Source: JAFCUW01 sp049898325
GTDB lineage: Bacteria > Pseudomonadota > Gammaproteobacteria > Burkholderiales > Burkholderiaceae_D
Length of the DNA: 64,000 nucleotides
Assembly (NCBI RefSeq): GCF_049898325.1
Contig: NZ_JAFCXL010000004.1
Span: 186,001-250,000 of the forward strand
Direction of reading: 5' to 3'
The notes under the pieces are model-generated. The model ran no database searches, was not told the DNA's origin, and saw nothing but the letters and a program-made list of their open reading frames with translations. How positions within the stretch are numbered: the stretch's first letter is position 1; every line of letters begins with the position of its first letter. The translations under genes were made by a program, and so were the position numbers. Positions 1 through 8,775 of the stretch are shown here, piece after piece.

Positions 1-194
1 TGAAATTTATTTCTTGCACTAGATACGTGTTGTTTCTTTTGTGCTAGTTCTAGGGAGCGGGGTCCCGGATCGCGCTGGAGCAAGTGTTGATATCAACCCA
101 TAACGACACGCTGGGCTTGTCCAGAATTTAGTCAATTTACATTGAGATAATTTTTCCATCGTTTTCTCCTGATGGCCCTTGATTAAATTATTTT
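1..194. other. AT-rich intergenic leader
   Basis: No open frame of convincing quality is seen here. The stretch is clearly richer in A and T than most of the window and leads into the acyltransferase gene, so it probably holds that gene's promoter, but I could not pick a -35/-10 pair with confidence. Confidence 0.4.
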
Positions 195-2288
195 GTGGAG
201 AAGAAATTGGCCAAAGTAGCTGTTTCTCACCAAGAATTCGCGTACCGTTCCGATATAGATGGATTGCGTGCTATTGCAGTCCTGTCGGTCGTATTGTTTC
301 ACGCGTTTCCCAAGTGGTTTTCAGGTGGATTTGTCGGGGTCGATATATTTTTCGTGATATCCGGATTTTTGATATCCGGCATCATATTCCGAGAGTTAGA
401 TCAAGGGATTTTCAGCTTTCTGAAATTCTATGCGCGACGTGCGAGACGGATATTTCCAGCGCTATTGCTAGTGCTACTAGTAACTTGTCTGGTTGGGTGG
501 TATGTCTTGACGCCCGATGAATTCGCACAATTGGGAAAACATGCCGCGGCGGGTGCAGGCTTTTTTTCTAATATTGCGATGTGGCTAGAAGTTGGCTATT
601 TTGATACTTCTTCCGATACAAAACCGCTATTGCACCTGTGGTCGCTGGGTGTCGAAGAGCAGTTTTATATTTTTTTTCCGCTGCTGCTTGTGGTGGCTCA
701 CCGTACTGGCATGAACAAGCTACTCATTTGTATTGCCATCGCGGTAATGTCGTTCGCGCTGAATGTATTTTTGGTAAATTCTCATGCGGACTTCGTTTTT
801 TATATGCCTTTTACACGATTATGGGAACTGCTTGCGGGCTCCGTACTTGCCTACACTTCGTTGCGCAGTCAACAGGGTGGTTCCGCAGTCAGATCTGCTA
901 CTTCAATTCATCTGCTCTCTGCATTCGGGTTGATTGGAATACTTTCTGGCTTTGCTATAATCGATGAGTCGCTGGCGTTTCCGGGATGGTGGGCTTTGTT
1001 GCCCGTATCCGGAACGGTTCTGCTGATCGCAGTTGGCCCTACGGGAATCGCCAATCGCTTCTTGTTAAGCAATCCATTGATGCGATGGATCGGCATTATT
1101 AGCTATCCTGCTTACTTATGGCACTGGCCATTGCTGTCTTTTGGCAAGATAATTTCCGGAAGTCTTTCGAAAGAATCACGAATCTGTCTCATCGTTGGCG
1201 CTTTCGCACTCGCATACGCAACTTATATGTTGCTTGAGAAGAAAATTCGGTTTGGTCGCAAGCCGAACGATGGGGAAAGCGGGTTCGATTTCGGCATTGT
1301 GGCCAAGTTGTACTTCGGTTTAGCGTTCATGGGTATTTTTGGTTTGCTTGTGATGGGGGGAGTCCTCCCTTCACGCTCTACTAACCACGACCTTGATCAA
1401 TTGTTGGCGGCCCAGTACGACTGGGGGTATCCGCCTCGTTCATTCACCAAAATAAATAAGGGAACTGCGAATTTTTTTATGCGGAGCACTGGCGTGAAGA
1501 GCCAAACGCTTTTTATCGGTGACTCGATTGTGGAGCAATATGCGCCGCGATTGGAGTTCTTGTTGAGTTCGCCGGGAGCGAAATCTTACCAGTCGATCAT
1601 ATTTGCGACAGGACCTGGTTGCCCACCGATTCCCGGCGTCGTCCATCGCTTAAGGCACACGCATCCGACCTGTGTAAGCACCACTGCGGCAGCCTTCGCA
1701 ATAGCGCACTCCCCGGATGTCAATGTTGTCGTTATTGGAGGAAATTGGGACAATTACTTATCAAATAAGAATCGCGAGCTGGTGTTCAACGATGGTAAAA
1801 AATTGCTTCCCTACACGCAAAATGGCGCGGTTGAGGCCGCGTTGGCTTCACTGGCGAAGGAGGTCGAGTCCCTGTCCAGAACCAAGCGTGTGTACATTTT
1901 GCTTAATTCCCCCAAGGGATTGGACTTTTCTCCCAAAAGCATGCTCACTGGGTCAAGGTTGACTACCCTGAATCGTCAACATAGCAAGGATACTGCATCA
2001 ATCCAGGAATTCTTGGACGGGTATGCGCCGATTCGATCACGCTTGGTGGAAATGGCCCGTCGTTCTGGCGCGCAGGTCGTCGATCCGCTGCCGATCCTTT
2101 GCCACGATGCGATTTGTCCTACAGTGGCGGCCAATGGCGATCCGCTTTTTATGGACACCGAACATATGCGGCCTTTTTATGTACGTGAACGTGCCACCTT
2201 TATTGACCAGTTCATCGAAGCTCCGGTGGGGAGGTTGGCGCGTCCCGATCCGATAGAGGCGGTCGCGGCTTCGCTCAAAAATCCATAA
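195..2288 (+). CDS. OafA-type membrane acyltransferase with C-terminal SGNH domain
   Basis: A 697-residue protein of the acyltransferase-3 (OafA/YrhL) family. Such proteins sit in the inner membrane and O-acetylate surface or secreted polysaccharides. Residues about 15-350 carry the family start (YRSDIDGLRAIAVLSVVLFH), the GVDIFFVISGFLI segment, the RRARRIFPAL motif and about ten hydrophobic helices. Residues about 425-680 form a periplasmic SGNH-hydrolase-like domain with LFIGDSIVEQY near the front and a terminal D-x-E-H pair (MDTEHMRP). The start is uncertain: GTG at 195 has no clear ribosome site, whereas TTG at 207 lies six bases after GGAG. Codon choice is visibly AT-richer than in the neighbours, as often seen in horizontally exchanged polysaccharide genes. 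The exact polymer is unknown. Confidence 0.9.
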   Translation: MEKKLAKVAVSHQEFAYRSDIDGLRAIAVLSVVLFHAFPKWFSGGFVGVDIFFVISGFLISGIIFRELDQGIFSFLKFYARRARRIFPALLLVLLVTCLVGWYVLTPDEFAQLGKHAAAGAGFFSNIAMWLEVGYFDTSSDTKPLLHLWSLGVEEQFYIFFPLLLVVAHRTGMNKLLICIAIAVMSFALNVFLVNSHADFVFYMPFTRLWELLAGSVLAYTSLRSQQGGSAVRSATSIHLLSAFGLIGILSGFAIIDESLAFPGWWALLPVSGTVLLIAVGPTGIANRFLLSNPLMRWIGIISYPAYLWHWPLLSFGKIISGSLSKESRICLIVGAFALAYATYMLLEKKIRFGRKPNDGESGFDFGIVAKLYFGLAFMGIFGLLVMGGVLPSRSTNHDLDQLLAAQYDWGYPPRSFTKINKGTANFFMRSTGVKSQTLFIGDSIVEQYAPRLEFLLSSPGAKSYQSIIFATGPGCPPIPGVVHRLRHTHPTCVSTTAAAFAIAHSPDVNVVVIGGNWDNYLSNKNRELVFNDGKKLLPYTQNGAVEAALASLAKEVESLSRTKRVYILLNSPKGLDFSPKSMLTGSRLTTLNRQHSKDTASIQEFLDGYAPIRSRLVEMARRSGAQVVDPLPILCHDAICPTVAANGDPLFMDTEHMRPFYVRERATFIDQFIEAPVGRLARPDPIEAVAASLKNP

Positions 2289-2341
2289 GGGGCGGGAGGC
2301 GATCGCTACGCTGGAATCAATCTGAGATAGTTCTCGACGAC

Positions 2342-2363
2342 GTGCCGGCGAGGATGCCGGCAC
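2342..2363. terminator. Perfect 8-bp inverted repeat between convergent genes
   Basis: GTGCCGGC and GCCGGCAC pair perfectly around a six-base loop. The hairpin lies between the ends of two convergent genes and just after the stop of the leftward gene, so a bidirectional terminator is plausible. No T tract follows on either side, so a different role, such as a small dispersed repeat, remains possible. Confidence 0.45.
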
Positions 2364-2369
2364 CCGACG

Positions 2370-3716
2370 CTACGGCATTTTTCCAACTGGCTGGGCAGTC
2401 AGAAACAAGACGTCGTCCGCGATTCGCGGCACCGTTGCAGATGCGTCCAGACTGCCCAGGGACGCCGTTTCCCCGTTCAGATAGGCGACTTTTCGATAGC
2501 CCAGGCGCGTCCACTCGGCCGGGGTCTTTCCCGCCCCCCAGTATACGGCGCCTATCTTGCGGGTCTGGTCATGTACGTCGCACAACATGCTCTCACCAGT
2601 CCCAGCACAGTTGCGCAGGAAGCGGCCGCTTAGCCAGTCCTTCAGCACCGCCAGCGACTTGCCGAAGGGGTTGAGCAGTTTGCGGCGCTTGTCAGCCACC
2701 GTGGAGCCCATCCACGATGTGTCGTGCGCGAACCAGTAGGTGCGCTCGATACCCAAATTGTGCGACACCACCAGCATTTTGGCGGCCAGGCGCGCCGCCT
2801 CGGCACTGTCGAACATTTTACTGAAAGCCCCATTGGGATACTGCGGCTTGAGATTGAAGCCCGCTTCGGCAATCAGTACGCCCGTCTCGGTGTCCCATAT
2901 TGGCAATTTACCCAGTCCGTGGCGCGTCGCGATACGATGGGTTTCCTGCACCATGTCGCGTAACTCCTTGATGGTGTGGTGCGGCAGGTAGTAATGGAAG
3001 CCGATGATGTCGCAGTGTTTGCCGGCGCCCGTGCCGAGAAAAGTGTCGAGACGCTTGAGGCCGTCGAAGCCATCAAATGAGGGGCAGACTATTTTCGCCG
3101 CCGGATCGGCTTTGTGCACTTCCTCGGCAACGATGCGGGTCATCTCGGCGAGCTTGCTCACGCTGCCCGAAAAAAAGCCGGGCGACCACGATTTCATCGC
3201 TTCGGGCACGCGCGGCTCGTTCATCACCTCGTAGGCGCCAATGCGCCCCTTGTAGCGCGTCGCCACCGTGCGCACATACGTTGCCCAGTCCGCCATGTCG
3301 GCCGGCTCGGCCGCTGCCCCCGCGCCGCTATTGCCCTTTTCATCGGGCCGCGCGGATGCCCAGCGGGGCGTTTGCCCGAAGGTGTACATCAGTTCGATCT
3401 TTCGCGCGGTGGCGCCGGCAACTTGTTCGTCGAACTCGCTGAAGTCGAAACTGCCTCGTTGTGGCTCGATCTGATACCACATGGTGCCTGCGGCGCCCCA
3501 TATGCGCAGGCCGTCGAACTGGCGCTCTTGCAGGCCATCGAAGCTGCGGGTGTACAGCATGTGCTGACCCAGAAATACGGGAATCTCGCCGGGGACGCTG
3601 GCAGCGGCGGCGCGTGCTTCCCCGGCGCCGGCGGGCTGCCATGCAATGGCAGCGCACAGCAAAATCTTACTGCATGAAAAGCCTGTAGTGAAATGCGAAA
3701 GCGTTGTTGTGGGCAT
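2370..3716 (-). CDS. Secreted glycoside hydrolase, GH39/PslG-like
   Basis: A 448-residue protein with an N-terminal export signal (hydrophobic run LLCAAIAW, alanine-rich cleavage region near residue 38) and a TIM-barrel glycosidase of the clan-A type. The acid/base glutamate is in YEVMNEPRVP near residue 168. The nucleophile glutamate is in PIWDTETGVL near residue 280. HYYLPHH and the WFAHDTSWMG strand also fit the clan. PslG of Pseudomonas, an exopolysaccharide hydrolase, is the closest architecture I recognise, and a neighbouring polysaccharide acyltransferase supports an exopolysaccharide role. The ATG is preceded by AGGAAG at good distance. The substrate cannot be read from sequence. Confidence 0.82.
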   Translation of the reverse strand: MPTTTLSHFTTGFSCSKILLCAAIAWQPAGAGEARAAAASVPGEIPVFLGQHMLYTRSFDGLQERQFDGLRIWGAAGTMWYQIEPQRGSFDFSEFDEQVAGATARKIELMYTFGQTPRWASARPDEKGNSGAGAAAEPADMADWATYVRTVATRYKGRIGAYEVMNEPRVPEAMKSWSPGFFSGSVSKLAEMTRIVAEEVHKADPAAKIVCPSFDGFDGLKRLDTFLGTGAGKHCDIIGFHYYLPHHTIKELRDMVQETHRIATRHGLGKLPIWDTETGVLIAEAGFNLKPQYPNGAFSKMFDSAEAARLAAKMLVVSHNLGIERTYWFAHDTSWMGSTVADKRRKLLNPFGKSLAVLKDWLSGRFLRNCAGTGESMLCDVHDQTRKIGAVYWGAGKTPAEWTRLGYRKVAYLNGETASLGSLDASATVPRIADDVLFLTAQPVGKMP

Positions 3717-4668
3717 CGTTCTTCCTGATTGGTAGAAAAACTAATTGGTGGTCCAGACGGCAGTGCGCCGGGGCGCAAACAGTCCATCGGCCCTGCATAC
3801 GACGAACAACGGGCAGGGCAAGGGGGGCCGCCATGCGTGCGCCGACATTATTCAAGGTCCGATGACCGAATACGCTTGTGGATACAGCAATGGCGCCGTA
3901 CAGAAAATCAAGTGAGCGTTCCTACCTTGATTGCCTGAAAGCGCTCTGCATTTTCAGCGCAGCCACGTTGAACGATGCACGATGCACGATGCACGATGCA
4001 CGATGCACGATGCACGATGCACGATGGTAATTCAAATCAAATTATCCGCATAGAAAAATTGCAAAGAAATCACGCCCTAGAAATTGTGCTTACAGAGCCT
4101 GCACAACAGCAAATGTGACTGCCGCATACTGACCGCTGTGGCAGATGGAAAAGGGCAGTTGGTGCTTGACATGGTCCAACGAAAAACACCGCGCGCTGCC
4201 GGGCAGAGCGGTACTGGCCGAGACTTGCAGCAAGCGCTGGCTGGAACATTTATGTCTGGTTCGGCGGGCCCGCTTCAATGAGTGTATCGGCGAGCGGCTA
4301 ATGCATGGAGGTGCTCACGCGCGCTATCAATCTCAAGCAGATGGTAGAGTAAGTTATGAAGGCGACCATTCTCCCGTCGCTGCCCAGCTCAGTGCCGGTA
4401 CCTGCGCCGCATTGGCCTCCAATGGCCTTCTGGCGTAATCACCGGCTCGGCCGGCAATGCCATGCCGCGCAGCAGCACAGGCTCGCACCGCCGCAATACG
4501 CCTTGTGCCTGCGGTAAAGATCGTAATGGCCGCGCACTTGATGTACCTCATGTTTTTTTGCCACCCTGGGCCCTACAGTCGAGGCACTTTTCAGCGACCC
4601 AGGACCTTCGCGCACGCCGCGTACGCTGCCTCCCGGACCGTCTCTTACGTTTCTTGCAGGAGGATGCC
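3717..4668. other. 950-base intergenic region
   Basis: Open frames here (for example 4145-4438) lack ribosome sites and family-like sequence, and I regard them as chance frames. The region holds the upstream sequence of the glycoside hydrolase, the heptamer tandem repeat at 3972-4026, an AT-rich patch after it, and presumably the promoter of the PepSY operon. No RNA gene was recognised. Confidence 0.55.
3972..4026. repeat. Heptamer tandem repeat (ACGATGC)x7
   Basis: Seven perfect head-to-tail copies of ACGATGC followed by a six-base partial copy. The array is non-coding and lies about 255 bases upstream of the glycoside hydrolase start and about 640 bases before the PepSY operon. Seven is not a multiple of three, and such arrays are prone to slippage, so copy number may vary among strains. 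Confidence 0.95.
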
Positions 4669-5034
4669 ATGCCTACGCAGTTCCACTTCATCGCCGCACT
4701 GCTCTTGTGCGGCGCGACCGGCGCGGCCCTTGCCGACACCGACTGCAACGACCCCATCGCAGCATGGAAACCCCGCGAAGTATTGCAGCAGCAGGTCGAG
4801 CAACGGGGCTGGACCGTCCAGCGCATCAAGGTCGATGACGGCTGCTACGAGGTGCGTGGCGTCGACCGCAAGGGCAATCGATTCAAGGCGCGCTATGCCC
4901 CCGCGACGCTGCGCATCCGCAGCATCGCCTTCGACTTCGGCGAGGCGGGCGACGCCTCCGATTATCTCCAGAGCTTGCCGGCCACCACCCACCGCGACGG
5001 CAAAGACCGTGCGCACAAAGGAGAAACACCATGA
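4669..5034 (+). CDS. Small periplasmic PepSY-domain protein
   Basis: A 121-residue protein with a signal peptide (MPTQFHFIAALLLCGATGAALA) and one PepSY-like domain: WKPREVLQQQVEQRGW, a conserved GCYEVRGVDRKGNRFKA core and an APATLRI end. ATG 4669 is chosen over the longer open frame because AGGAGG lies eight bases upstream and because it gives a clean signal peptide. It overlaps the next gene by four bases (ATGA), so it is the first gene of an electron-transfer operon. Proteins of this type commonly accompany membrane PepSY reductases and may contact the flavin carrier; the precise role is not established. Confidence 0.85.
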   Translation: MPTQFHFIAALLLCGATGAALADTDCNDPIAAWKPREVLQQQVEQRGWTVQRIKVDDGCYEVRGVDRKGNRFKARYAPATLRIRSIAFDFGEAGDASDYLQSLPATTHRDGKDRAHKGETP

Positions 5035-5501
5035 GTCACCGCGTCCGCAATGCCTTCCTCGCCACCGTTCTGGCCCTGCCGCTGCTGGCGCAGGCGCGCC
5101 CGGTCGTGCTCACCACCAGTTTGCAGAACTATGGCGGCAACGGTGCCTACCTGGCGATCTACCTCACTGACGCCGCCGGCAAATACCAGAAGACCTTGTG
5201 GGTCGCCGGCACCAAGGTCAAGTATTACCGCCACCTGAGCGACTGGGCGCGCGGCAGCGCACTCAATCCCCGCGAGTTCGACGGCGTCAGCGGCGCCAGC
5301 GTGGGCAGCGGAAAGTCGCTCAAGGTCACGGTGGAACTGGCCGACGCCCTCATCGACGCCGGCTACCAGATCCGCATCGACAGCGCCTACGAAGACGGCC
5401 GCGACAGCCCCGCCGAGCTGCGCATACCGCTGACCAAAACGGGCAGCGGCAAGCCCGCGGGCGGGCGTGGCGTCGTCAAAACCTTTGTCTACGACATGTA
5501 A
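5031..5501 (+). CDS. DUF2271 periplasmic protein with apparent covalent-FMN motif
   Basis: A 156-residue exported protein (signal peptide to about residue 22) with a DUF2271 fold. Residues 84-90 read DGVSGAS, matching the D-G-x-(S/T)-G-A-(S/T) pattern recognised by ApbE transferases, with Ser90 as the predicted FMN acceptor. The operon also encodes ApbE and a membrane flavodoxin-reductase fusion, so the simplest reading is a periplasmic flavoprotein that receives electrons from the membrane reductase. Seen: motif, signal and context. Known: the ApbE target pattern from NqrC/RnfG-type proteins. Inferred: that this protein is flavinylated. Its final acceptor is unknown. Confidence 0.85.
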   Translation: MSHRVRNAFLATVLALPLLAQARPVVLTTSLQNYGGNGAYLAIYLTDAAGKYQKTLWVAGTKVKYYRHLSDWARGSALNPREFDGVSGASVGSGKSLKVTVELADALIDAGYQIRIDSAYEDGRDSPAELRIPLTKTGSGKPAGGRGVVKTFVYDM

Positions 5502-5512
5502 GCGGTCCCAGC

Positions 5513-7741
5513 ATGTTGCGCCAGTTCCATTCTCTGCCCGGCTTGTTCGCCGCCCTGTTTGTCATCCTGATGGGGGTGACGGGGGCGGTCCTGTCGATCG
5601 ACCCGGTGCGCGACCGGCTGGGCACCAGCCTGCCCGCCGGCGTGAGCGTCGCCACCATGGCCGACCAGGTGCTGCGCGCCTATCCGGCGGCGCAGCAGAT
5701 CCAGCGCACGCCGTCCGGGACGCTGATCGTGTATTACAGCGCGCCCGACGGGGCCGGCGCCGATCAGGTCGACCCCGCCACCGGCAAGGCGCTCGCGCCC
5801 TACCTGCCGTCGGCGTTCTCGCGCTGGGTGCGGCAGTTGCATCGCTCGCTCCTGCTCGATACGCCAGGGCGGGCGGTGGCGGGCCTGACCGCACTGGTGC
5901 TGCTGGTGCTGGGCGTGACGGGAGCGTGGCTGCTGATCAAGCGCGTCGGCGGCTGGCGCCGGCTGCTGCAGCCCCTGCACGGCAGCCCCGGCCAGCGCTG
6001 GCACGCCACAACGGGCCGGGTGGTGCTGGCCGGCCTGCTGCTGTCGGCGCTGACGGGCACCTATATGTCGGCGGCGACCTTCGGTGTGATTACCGACGGC
6101 ATGCAGGCCGAGCCCGATTTCCCCGCCAGCACCTCGGGCGGACCGCCGGCGCCGGTGGCGCAATTGGCCGCATTGCAGGCGGCCAGGCTGGCTGACTTGC
6201 GCGAACTGGTGTTTCCGCTGCCGGGCGATCCCACTGCCGTGTACACGCTCAGGACCGTGCAGGGCGACGCCTACGTTGACCAGTCGACGGGGGCGGCGCT
6301 GTCGTACCGGGCCCACAGCGGCTGGCGCGAGGCGCACGAGCTGGTGGTGAAATTGCACACGGGCCAGGGATTGTGGTGGCTCGGCCTGCTATTGGGGCTG
6401 TGCGCCTTGGGCGCCCCCGTGCTTTCCATCACCGGCGTGCTGGTGTGGTGGCAGCGGCGCCAGGCCATGCCGCGCATCGTCGACAACAGCGCCGCCGCCA
6501 CGGCCGACGTGGTCATTCTCGTCGGCAGCGAAAACAACAGCACCTGGGGCTTCGCCCTGGCCCTCCACAATGGCTTGCGCGCGGCCGGCCGCCAGGTCCA
6601 CACGGCGCCCATGAACGCGCTGTCGGCGCGCTATCGCACGGCGCGCCAGTTGTTCCTGCTGACGGCGACCTATGGCGACGGCGACGCGCCATCCTCGGCC
6701 AACCATTTTCTCGCGCTGCTCGAACGGCTGCCGGCCAATCCGCAGCTGCAGTATGCCGTGCTCGGTTTTGGCGACCGCCAGTTCCCGCAGTTTTGCCAGT
6801 TCGCCAGGGATGCGGACGCGGCGATGCAGGCGCGCGGCTGGCAGCGTGCGCTCGAGCTCGTCATGATCAATCGCCAGTCGGCGCAGGAATTCACCCGCTG
6901 GGGCGATACCGTGGGCAGCTTGCTGGGCGTATCGCTCAAGCTCGATTATGTGCCCGTTCATCCGCCCACCATGGCGCTGTGCCTGGCTGAGCGGATCGAC
7001 TACGGCGAGCAAGCGAGCGAGCCCACCGTGGTGCTGCGCTTTCGCGCGGGGCGCGCGACCGCTGCCACCGGCATGCTGGCGCGCCTGCTGCCCCTGTTGC
7101 GGCCGTCGGGGCTGCCCCGCTTCGAAGCGGGCGACCTGCTCGGCGTGATCGCCCCGGGCAGCCCGATGCCGCGCTTCTATTCGCTGGCCAGCGGCGCCGA
7201 CAATGGCTTCGTCGAAATCTGCGTGCGCAAGCAGCCCGGCGGTCTCTGTTCAGGCTACCTGCACGCACTAAAGCCGGGCCAGTGTATCGACGCGTTTATT
7301 CAAGCTAACCCCCAATTTCGGCCCCAGTCGGGCAAGGCGCCCGTCATCCTGATCGGCGCCGGCACGGGGATCGGGCCGCTGGCGGGCTTTATTCGCAATA
7401 ACACGGGCAAGCATCCCATGTACCTGTACTGGGGCGGGCGCGACCCCGAGTCGGATTTTTTGTACGAACCCGAGTTGAAGAACTACCTGGCCGACCGCCG
7501 CCTCACGCAGCTGCAGACGGCCTTTTCCCGGGTCGAGAACGGCGTGCACGTGCAGAGCCGGCTCGAGGGCGACGCCGACAAGCTGCGCGAATTGATCGGC
7601 AACGGCGGCCAGGTGCTCGTCTGCGGCAGCAGTGCCATGGCGGGCAGCGTCCGCTCGGCGCTCGACGCGGTGCTGGCGCCGGTCGGCGAGAGCGTGCAGA
7701 CGCTGCGCACGGGAGGGCGCTATCGTGAAGACGTCTTTTGA
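5513..7741 (+). CDS. PepSY membrane / flavodoxin / NADPH-flavin reductase fusion
   Basis: A 742-residue protein starting at ATG 5513, just after the DUF2271 stop. Residues about 1-320 form a PepSY_TM unit with membrane segments near 8-30, 125-147, 170-190 and 290-318. Residues about 345-480 are flavodoxin-like (VVILVGSENNSTWGFALAL for FMN phosphate binding; LTATYGDGDAP). Residues about 490-742 are a ferredoxin-NADP-reductase module with the FAD motif PRFYSLASG, the NADP motif LIGAGTGIGPLAGFIR, and a terminal aromatic residue. It resembles the sulfite-reductase flavoprotein fused to a PepSY anchor. It probably takes electrons from cytosolic NADPH and passes them across the membrane to the flavinylated partner. 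Confidence 0.9.
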   Translation: MLRQFHSLPGLFAALFVILMGVTGAVLSIDPVRDRLGTSLPAGVSVATMADQVLRAYPAAQQIQRTPSGTLIVYYSAPDGAGADQVDPATGKALAPYLPSAFSRWVRQLHRSLLLDTPGRAVAGLTALVLLVLGVTGAWLLIKRVGGWRRLLQPLHGSPGQRWHATTGRVVLAGLLLSALTGTYMSAATFGVITDGMQAEPDFPASTSGGPPAPVAQLAALQAARLADLRELVFPLPGDPTAVYTLRTVQGDAYVDQSTGAALSYRAHSGWREAHELVVKLHTGQGLWWLGLLLGLCALGAPVLSITGVLVWWQRRQAMPRIVDNSAAATADVVILVGSENNSTWGFALALHNGLRAAGRQVHTAPMNALSARYRTARQLFLLTATYGDGDAPSSANHFLALLERLPANPQLQYAVLGFGDRQFPQFCQFARDADAAMQARGWQRALELVMINRQSAQEFTRWGDTVGSLLGVSLKLDYVPVHPPTMALCLAERIDYGEQASEPTVVLRFRAGRATAATGMLARLLPLLRPSGLPRFEAGDLLGVIAPGSPMPRFYSLASGADNGFVEICVRKQPGGLCSGYLHALKPGQCIDAFIQANPQFRPQSGKAPVILIGAGTGIGPLAGFIRNNTGKHPMYLYWGGRDPESDFLYEPELKNYLADRRLTQLQTAFSRVENGVHVQSRLEGDADKLRELIGNGGQVLVCGSSAMAGSVRSALDAVLAPVGESVQTLRTGGRYREDVF

Positions 7742-8693
7742 ACGTGGCGCGCCGCACCGCTTCAGCCTGAACGGCGAAACCATGGGCAGCCGTTACACGG
7801 CGGTGTTCTACGGGCCCGCCGGGACGGACCTGGCCTTGATCGGCGCAGACCTGTTTGCCGCGGTCGACCGGGTCGACCGGCACATGTCGACCTGGAACCG
7901 CGACTCCGACCTGTGCCGCCTGAACCGGGCGCCCGAACAGGCCTGGATGGCCATCCCCACGGACCTGGCGGAAGTGCTCGAAACGGCACTGCAGGTGGGC
8001 CTGGATTCGGACGGCGCCTTCGATATCGGCGTGGGCGAACTGGTCGATGCCTGGGGCTTCGGGCCGGCGCCCCGGTGCGCCGGTGCGCCGGTCCTGGCAG
8101 GGAAAGAGGGCGCTTGTCGCCCCGCTTTTTCCCGGCTCGAAGTCGACCGCGCCGGCGCGCGCGTGCGCAAGCACGCGCCCATTGCGATCGACCTGTCGGC
8201 CATCGCCAAGGGCTACGGCGTCGATCAGCTGGCGCGCTGCCTCGACGGCCACGGCATTGCCAACTACCTGGTCGGCATCGACGGCGAGATGCGCGCGCGC
8301 GGGGCCAAGCCCGAGGGCGAAGCCTGGGCCGTGGCGCTGGAAAAGCCCAGCGTCGGCGTGCGCGAGGTGGGCGGCGTCATGGAATTGCGCGATATGGCCA
8401 TTGCCACCTCGGGCGACTACCGGCGCTGCGTCACCATCGACGGCAAGCGGTATTCCCACACCATGGCCCCGGCGCTGCAACAGCCCCTGTCGAACACGCT
8501 GGCCGCCGTCACCGTGCTGGCCGCCACCTGCATGCTGGCCGATGCGTGGGCGACGGCGCTGCTGGTGGCCGGCGAGCGCGCCGGCGTCGCCCTGGCCTGC
8601 GCGCGTGGCATTGATGCCCTGTTCCTGGTGCGCGAGGGCGGTGGCGTGCGTGAAGTGCTGGTGCTCGACGCGCGCGTGCAGCAGCTGGCATGA
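7725..8693 (+). CDS. apbE: FAD:protein FMN transferase
   Basis: A 322-residue ApbE-family protein. It attaches FMN from FAD onto Ser/Thr of target proteins through Mg2+. Family marks seen are GETMGSRYTAVFY at the start, VDRHMSTWNRDSDLCRLN, FDIGVGELVDAWGF, an IAIDLSAIAKGYGVDQLA segment, the IATSGDYRR motif and SHTMAPAL. The start is GTG 7725, set by GGAGG nine bases upstream; this overlaps the reductase gene by 17 bases. No signal peptide is evident with this start, which is unusual because many ApbE proteins are exported lipoproteins. Its likely substrate is the DUF2271 protein of the same operon. Confidence 0.93.
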   Translation: MKTSFERGAPHRFSLNGETMGSRYTAVFYGPAGTDLALIGADLFAAVDRVDRHMSTWNRDSDLCRLNRAPEQAWMAIPTDLAEVLETALQVGLDSDGAFDIGVGELVDAWGFGPAPRCAGAPVLAGKEGACRPAFSRLEVDRAGARVRKHAPIAIDLSAIAKGYGVDQLARCLDGHGIANYLVGIDGEMRARGAKPEGEAWAVALEKPSVGVREVGGVMELRDMAIATSGDYRRCVTIDGKRYSHTMAPALQQPLSNTLAAVTVLAATCMLADAWATALLVAGERAGVALACARGIDALFLVREGGGVREVLVLDARVQQLA

Positions 8694-8775
8694 TCCTGCC
8701 TGGTCCTTCCTGATTAATACGGCAGCGCGCTTGCCGCTGCCTTCCCCGTCGTCCACTCACCTTAGCGAGAACACC

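Noticed and set aside
3972..4026. Possible CRISPR array
   Set aside because: The units are seven bases long and contiguous without spacers, so it is a simple tandem repeat.
4084..4460. Several short frames before the PepSY operon
   Set aside because: No ribosome sites and no recognisable family, and they overlap each other in different frames on both strands.
8722..8742. GC-rich hairpin as terminator of the apbE operon
   Set aside because: Stem is clear but there is no T tract and it lies within the uspA leader; its role cannot be decided, so it is only mentioned with the uspA gene.
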